Assembly: GCF_023283985.1 (NCBI RefSeq)
Contig: NZ_JAKIKU010000017.1
Location: 1 to 64,000 of the forward strand
Direction of reading: 5' to 3'
Source of the DNA: Shewanella electrodiphila
GTDB taxonomy: Bacteria; Pseudomonadota; Gammaproteobacteria; Enterobacterales; Shewanellaceae
DNA: 64,000 nt
Shown: positions 59,669 to 64,000 of the stretch, in pieces
Layout: each line of letters starts with the position of its first letter
How positions within the stretch are numbered: the first letter of the stretch is position 1
Position numbers and translations under genes: made by a program
The notes under the pieces: generated by a model
What the model saw: only the letters and a program-made list of their open reading frames with translations
Databases searched by the model: none
Told to the model about the DNA's origin: nothing

Positions 59669-62600
59669 CTATTTAGTGGTTTCAAAGAAAAATGGTTTAC
59701 GCTTAACTTCATCGCCATTTAACTGGTTCATGGTTTCAGCATTGTATAATTTGCCATTTGCCATGGTATAAGTCACTTTATCAGTCACTCTGATGTCCGC
59801 TAGTGGATCACCATCAATAACAATGATATCAGCTAATTTTCCTTCTTTGATTGAACCAATCTGATGATCCATTCCAAAGGTTTTAGCTGGGTTAATTGTG
59901 GCTGTTTTCAATACATCCATATTGCTCATCCCGCCCTGGGCAAACATCCACATTTCCCAATGTGCTGCTAAACCTTCACGTTGACCATGAGCACCAATGT
60001 TTGGATGAATACCTATTTCATTTAATTCATTGGCGACACGGGCGACATTGAAATGATTGTAATGTTCATCAGGTGCTTTGGTTCTGCGCATTGAGCGAGC
60101 ATTCAAGATATCACTTGGTACGTACATACTTAAGCGAGGATGAGCCCATACGTCAGTTTTGTCATACCAGTAATGCTCTCCTGAAATACCGCCATAAGCG
60201 ACAACTAATGTCGGCGTGTAAGCAACTTCAGTTTGGCTCCAGAACTGTTTGATATCACTGTAGATTGAACCTGTTGGAAGTGAGTGTTCGATTGTCGTAT
60301 GACCATCGGCAATCATTGATAAATTGTGTTGAAGTAAGCTTCCGCCTTCAGGCACAACCATCATTTCAAGTTCACGTGCAGCTTGGATAACTTGCTGACG
60401 TTGGTTACGACGTGGTTGGTTATAACTTTTCACACTAAAAGCACCGACTTTCTTTAAGCGCTCCAAATGGAACTTGGCATCATCCAGTGAGTCAACATGA
60501 GACGTATAACCAGGAGCATTGGCACCATATAAAATTGTACCGGTCGAGAATATACGTGGGCCAACAATGTTACCGGCTTTTTGCTGCTCTGAAGCTGCAA
60601 ATATTTCAGTGGTATCATTTGATGGATCATGAATTGCTGTAACACCTAATGACAGGCCAGAGTATAGTTGCCAATTCTGCTGAGGAATAATTTCATCATC
60701 AGCTTGTCCACCATGTGCGTGAGCATCGAATAAACCAGGCATTAATGTTTTGCCTTTAATATCGATAACTTGTGCACCTTTGGGAATTGTCACGTTGGCA
60801 TCACCGACACTAACAATTTTGTTGTCTGTAACGATGACAACACCATTATCGATGACTTGGTCGTTTTCCATAGTAATGATTTTGCCGCCAACAAAAGCGA
60901 TTGTTCCACGTGGAACATCTGCTTTTTCTTTGAAGCCAATGGCAGTAATGCTTGGTTTAACTTCATCTTCTGTCTTAGCATATTGGGTATCAACAGCGGC
61001 TTGATATAGATCTGGGCCAAGGGTCCAATAAAGTTCGTTACTCTTATTGTTCCAGCTAATACTTTCACCTGCGCGTACACTTAACTGAGTTACAGGTAGG
61101 TTAGTTGCTTTAGGGCTAATCCGAACTGTTTCACCATGTTTAGCAAATGGCGTAACGTATACACGGAAACGTTCAGAAAATGCTAAGTGTTGTCCGTTAG
61201 GTGATACACGGAACTCCGTTGCATGCTCGCTGGTATAATGAGTACGCTTTTCAAATCCATCTAAACTGATAGAAGATAATTCAGGTGTTTCACCATAATC
61301 CATGAAGAATACACGTGTTGAGTCAGCACCAAATTGCGGTTGGTAACCGCTAGCGGTTATTTTGATGTTGTTCTTTTTCTTTAAATCTACCTTATATAAA
61401 CCTGGTTCTTGTGACCAAGTTCGAGGTGTCATATAGCCGCCTTTGGCTTTGCGGTATACAACCGTTTTACCATCAGGTGAAAAGGTAGGTTCAACGTACT
61501 TACCTGGTTCACTGGTTAACTCTTTACTACGGCCACCTTTAGCACTGACAATACTGACTGTGCCTTGATCCTGGTCATTCCAAGTCGTGAATACAATGTT
61601 CTTACCATCACGTGACCATTGCGGGAATAGTTCATTAACATCGTCATCTAGACGAGTTAAGCGTTTACGTTTTCCGTCTTCAATATCACGAACCCACAGC
61701 TTACCCAATGCTTCGAATACCACTTTTTCACCATTAGGTGATACCTGTGCCATACGTAGCATTTTTACATCAAACTCATCTTGATCTAGATTTTGAGTAA
61801 AACGAACAGAAGGTTGAACATCTAACTCTGTTTTGACTGAAAAAGGAATATTACTGACTTCTTTGTCTTCAACATTGAGTTTATTAATTTTCCCTTTTGC
61901 CCAAAATACGATTTCTTCGTTATCTTGAGTCCAAGACATGGTTGGGTATACGCCATGGATAGCCCATGTTTCTTGCATGTCACGATCAAGATTATCGTAA
62001 AGTTTAGTGTGTTTACCTGATTTTAAATCCAATAAATACAATGTCGACTGGAAACCATCACGTTTAATATAGGCGAGCTTAGTGCCATCAGGGCTTGGCG
62101 TAGGTCGGATTGCACCGCCAGTACCTTCAATTAAGACTTCGATATCACCAGTTTGAGTATCGTAGCGTTTAATTTTATAAATTCCTTTTACAGAATCTTT
62201 TGAGTAATGGAACGTTTTACCTGGCGTAGCATCTTGGCTGAAGTAAATATATCGGCCATCAGGAGAGTAAGCGGGTTCGCCTAAATCTTTTTGATCGTTA
62301 GGGCGCTCCGTCAGTTTTACACCTTCGCCACCCGCAACGTGATACATCCAAACTTCACCAGCACCTAAGCTGCGACTGGCGGTAAAGTGTTTACGTGCAA
62401 CAAGGTATTGTGAGTCAGGACTCCATGCAGGACTGTTTAATAAACGGAATGTTTCTGAGGTGACTGCCCTTTGGTTACTGCCATCTGCATTCATTACCCA
62501 AATATTATCGCCGCCATCTTCATCCGATGTAAAAGCGATTTGTTTGCCGTCAGGGCTATAGACAGGTTGCATTTGCCAAGCAATGCCTGAGGCGAGCTTT

Positions 62601-62857
62601 TTGGCTTCTCCGCCACTAATAGGCATCTGATAAATATCGCCTAATAGGTCAAATACGATAGTTTTGCCGTCAGGTGAAACGCTGACATTCATCCATGTAC
62701 CTTCAGTAACATCAATTTGTAGTTTTTCTAAAGGCGCATTAGCTGGCGCATTCACTTGCCATTTTTCGGTTTCATCTGCTGCGTTAACAGCTAAAGAAGC
62801 ACTGGCTAAGCTAAGCGCAATAGCAGTGTAGAGAGGTTTTATTTTTGAGGTAAACAT
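59669..62857 (-). CDS. Secreted fusion of TolB-like beta-propeller and amidohydrolase
   Basis: A 1062-residue exported protein (signal peptide ending VNAADE near 27). The first half (about 50-570) has repeated WD40-like PD40 blades (SPDGKTIVFDLLGDI, YSPDGKQIAFTSDEDG, FSPDGKTVVYRKA). The second half (about 650-1050) is a metal-dependent amidohydrolase with the HAH metal motif (FDAHAHGG, about residues 712-714) and a C-terminal GKLADIIVIDGDPL. This domain pair occurs in TolB-amidohydrolase proteins of Shewanella and relatives; substrate unknown, perhaps cyclic peptides or amino-acid derivatives. The DNA for DVPRGTIAF at about 650 is a parS sequence. Confidence 0.85.
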   Translation of the reverse strand: MFTSKIKPLYTAIALSLASASLAVNAADETEKWQVNAPANAPLEKLQIDVTEGTWMNVSVSPDGKTIVFDLLGDIYQMPISGGEAKKLASGIAWQMQPVYSPDGKQIAFTSDEDGGDNIWVMNADGSNQRAVTSETFRLLNSPAWSPDSQYLVARKHFTASRSLGAGEVWMYHVAGGEGVKLTERPNDQKDLGEPAYSPDGRYIYFSQDATPGKTFHYSKDSVKGIYKIKRYDTQTGDIEVLIEGTGGAIRPTPSPDGTKLAYIKRDGFQSTLYLLDLKSGKHTKLYDNLDRDMQETWAIHGVYPTMSWTQDNEEIVFWAKGKINKLNVEDKEVSNIPFSVKTELDVQPSVRFTQNLDQDEFDVKMLRMAQVSPNGEKVVFEALGKLWVRDIEDGKRKRLTRLDDDVNELFPQWSRDGKNIVFTTWNDQDQGTVSIVSAKGGRSKELTSEPGKYVEPTFSPDGKTVVYRKAKGGYMTPRTWSQEPGLYKVDLKKKNNIKITASGYQPQFGADSTRVFFMDYGETPELSSISLDGFEKRTHYTSEHATEFRVSPNGQHLAFSERFRVYVTPFAKHGETVRISPKATNLPVTQLSVRAGESISWNNKSNELYWTLGPDLYQAAVDTQYAKTEDEVKPSITAIGFKEKADVPRGTIAFVGGKIITMENDQVIDNGVVIVTDNKIVSVGDANVTIPKGAQVIDIKGKTLMPGLFDAHAHGGQADDEIIPQQNWQLYSGLSLGVTAIHDPSNDTTEIFAASEQQKAGNIVGPRIFSTGTILYGANAPGYTSHVDSLDDAKFHLERLKKVGAFSVKSYNQPRRNQRQQVIQAARELEMMVVPEGGSLLQHNLSMIADGHTTIEHSLPTGSIYSDIKQFWSQTEVAYTPTLVVAYGGISGEHYWYDKTDVWAHPRLSMYVPSDILNARSMRRTKAPDEHYNHFNVARVANELNEIGIHPNIGAHGQREGLAAHWEMWMFAQGGMSNMDVLKTATINPAKTFGMDHQIGSIKEGKLADIIVIDGDPLADIRVTDKVTYTMANGKLYNAETMNQLNGDEVKRKPFFFETTK
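60902..60917. other. parS site inside the amidohydrolase gene
   Basis: Perfect 16-base palindrome TGTTCCACGTGGAACA, identical to the core in the terminator 1.3 kb to the left. It codes for VPRGT, a short stretch after the propeller domain. Expected ParB-binding site, about 29 kb from oriC. Confidence 0.8.
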
Positions 62858-63180
62858 GCACAGTCCATTTATGATTATCGTTATAAGGTCGAGTTATACT
62901 TTTATTAATCGAGTGTTGTTTGCGAGTTATAAAACTGATGATATTTATCGCATAAATTAACCAAGAACTAAACAGTTTTTCTGTTTCAAATGATGACAGT
63001 ACAAAAGCGATTTGAATTTTTCAGGATTAATACAGAAGGGTGTTGATGGTTTAGCTTATTGTTTAGACGTTGAAGAGTCGTTTTTAGCTTGATGAATAAT
63101 TAATGGGCATGCTGATTGGGTTAAAAAAGAGTGTGGGTTTTCGTTTTTGGTCCAGTGTGTTGTTAAACGGTTTTATTGTT

Positions 63181-63222
63181 AATCAGCTTTTATTAATCAG
63201 CTTTTATTAATCAGCTTTTATT
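63181..63222. repeat. Three tandem copies of a 14-base repeat
   Basis: AATCAGCTTTTATT repeated three times exactly, with a decayed copy on the left (GGTTTTATTGTT) and AATAAATGAGC to the right. It lies just past the MOSC stop codon, in the 376-base gap (62858-63233) that otherwise holds only the presumed amidohydrolase promoter. Confidence 0.9.
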
Positions 63223-63233
63223 AATAAATGAGC

Positions 63234-63674
63234 TTATCGAATACGAACTGTATCCTCTACTTGAATTAGCCCTTCTGTGACAACTTTGCAGGTAACACCG
63301 CCTCGCCATTGGGGTAGTAATGCTTGTTCAAGACCTGGATGTGCAATTTCCATTTTGGCACAAGGGTCGGTTTCGCCAGTGATAATTAAACTAACATCGT
63401 CGCCAATTGAAATCACTTTACCGACATCATCAGCGCTGAACTGATAACCATCGATTAATATATTAGCTCGTCTTGTTAGCCATTCTAAATCAGTATTGAT
63501 TTCCTGACAGGCTAGTTGCCATTGTTCAACTGACATGACTGTGACTTGTCGTTTGCCAGGTCGACCGAATACATCATTTTCAACACCACGAAGCAAACTT
63601 ACATTGGCACAAAAGACAGGGTTCATTTTGCCTTTTTTAGCTGTTTTATAAGCAATTGCTTTTAGTGCTGACAT
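63234..63674 (-). CDS. MOSC domain protein
   Basis: A 146-residue MOSC protein of the stand-alone class. Shows GVENDVFGRPGKRQVTVMSVEQW (parts at 31-53), a WLTRRANILIDG segment and the conserved cysteine in ETDPCAKMEIAHPGL (about residue 107) that binds molybdenum cofactor or sulfur. Two bases after tusA, so co-translated; a shared sulfur-transfer theme fits. Confidence 0.82.
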   Translation of the reverse strand: MSALKAIAYKTAKKGKMNPVFCANVSLLRGVENDVFGRPGKRQVTVMSVEQWQLACQEINTDLEWLTRRANILIDGYQFSADDVGKVISIGDDVSLIITGETDPCAKMEIAHPGLEQALLPQWRGGVTCKVVTEGLIQVEDTVRIR

Positions 63675-63676
63675 GA

Positions 63677-63922
63677 TTAAAGTCCTTTTTTTATCATATA
63701 TTTGTATGGAGTTTTCTGAGTATCGCTGGCAATGAGGGTGTGATCCATGAACTCACAGAAGCTAGGGATATCACGGGTGGTTGCAGGATCATCAGCAGTA
63801 ATAAGTAAGGTTTCACCTTCGGCCATCTTACGCACGGTTTTACGGATCATCATTACGGGCTCTGGACAACGTAGACCTAGGGCGTCTAAATGATGTTCTG
63901 CTGTTGAAAATATTTCGCTCAT
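63677..63922 (-). CDS. tusA: Sulfur carrier protein TusA (SirA family)
   Basis: An 81-residue persulfide carrier for tRNA thiolation and related pathways. The hallmark LRCPEPVMMIRKTVRKM has the active Cys near residue 19. Coupled to the MOSC gene; in E. coli the tusA gene stands alone. The last 78 bases of the window upstream of it (63923-64000) show only an A/T-rich presumed promoter. Confidence 0.93.
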   Translation of the reverse strand: MSEIFSTAEHHLDALGLRCPEPVMMIRKTVRKMAEGETLLITADDPATTRDIPSFCEFMDHTLIASDTQKTPYKYMIKKGL

Positions 63923-64000
63923 ACTAACTCTTATATACGACTAGCTAACAATAATTGCGCTAATTTTACTCTGGTTAAAGTCTGTTGCAAGTGCTGAAAC

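Noticed and set aside
1..64000. CRISPR arrays, tRNA genes and insertion sequences
   Set aside because: No regularly spaced repeats, cloverleaf sequences or transposase frames were recognised by eye; a covariance or repeat search was not possible.

Overview
The window is a stretch of gammaproteobacterial chromosome around the replication origin. It most resembles Shewanella: low-to-moderate GC, a split tetraheme flavocytochrome c, MenB, and the order parB-parA-rsmG-mnmG-oriC-mioC on one side and mnmE-yidC-yidD-rnpA-rpmH-dnaA-dnaN-recF-gyrB on the other. Genus is an inference from gene order and protein content. No tRNA, rRNA body, CRISPR array or insertion sequence was found, but the first 200 bases are the promoter and leader of an rRNA operon that runs leftwards out of the window.

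Layout. 0-5 kb: rRNA promoters (minus strand), ccoG (oxidase assembly), a small unknown gene, menB (menaquinone synthesis), a DUF2061 membrane protein behind a Fur-like box, and a CPA1-type antiporter. 5-9 kb: pstSCAB phosphate uptake operon behind a Pho box, with an attenuator after pstS and no phoU. 9-12.6 kb: accessory genes (outer-membrane barrel, zinc-ribbon protein, secreted unknown, AraC regulator, lipoprotein with two NTF2/SnoaL-like domains). 12.7-20.3 kb, all minus: deoD and a nucleoside transporter, a TSUP permease, a DeoR-type regulator with glmS, and glmU. 20.3-27.3 kb: complete F1Fo ATP synthase operon atpIBEFHAGDC. 27.5-31.9 kb: parB, parA, rsmG, mnmG.

31.96-32.30 kb is oriC, packed with GATC sites and DnaA boxes and laid out like the E. 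coli origin between mnmG and mioC. It is followed by mioC and an AGCS symporter. 34.3-42.9 kb looks like an accessory block between the symporter and mnmE: glutathione-dependent formaldehyde detoxification (frmA, fghA, divergent LysR), a two-subunit flavocytochrome c with a strong palindrome upstream, two more regulators, a solute-binding protein and a DnaQ-like exonuclease. 43-46.8 kb is mnmE-yidC-yidD-rnpA-rpmH on the minus strand. 46.9-47.2 kb is a second GATC/DnaA-box cluster in front of dnaA-dnaN-recF-gyrB (plus). 53.5-64 kb holds an ECF sigma factor with a small membrane protein, an HDOD protein, glySQ, tag, a 1062-residue secreted beta-propeller/amidohydrolase fusion, a MOSC protein and tusA.

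The genes connect through chromosome maintenance. ParA/ParB would act on parS; two perfect copies of TGTTCCACGTGGAACA lie 27-29 kb to the right of oriC, one of them forming the centre of a transcription terminator and one inside a reading frame. DnaA made at 47 kb would bind both oriC and its own promoter region. Respiratory themes (ccoG, menB, ATP synthase, flavocytochrome c) fit a facultative anaerobe using quinol-linked electron transport. I found no clearly undescribed multi-gene system. The best leads are the split flavocytochrome c with an altered active-site pocket and its palindromic control region, the two origin-like clusters, and the parS-terminator hybrid.
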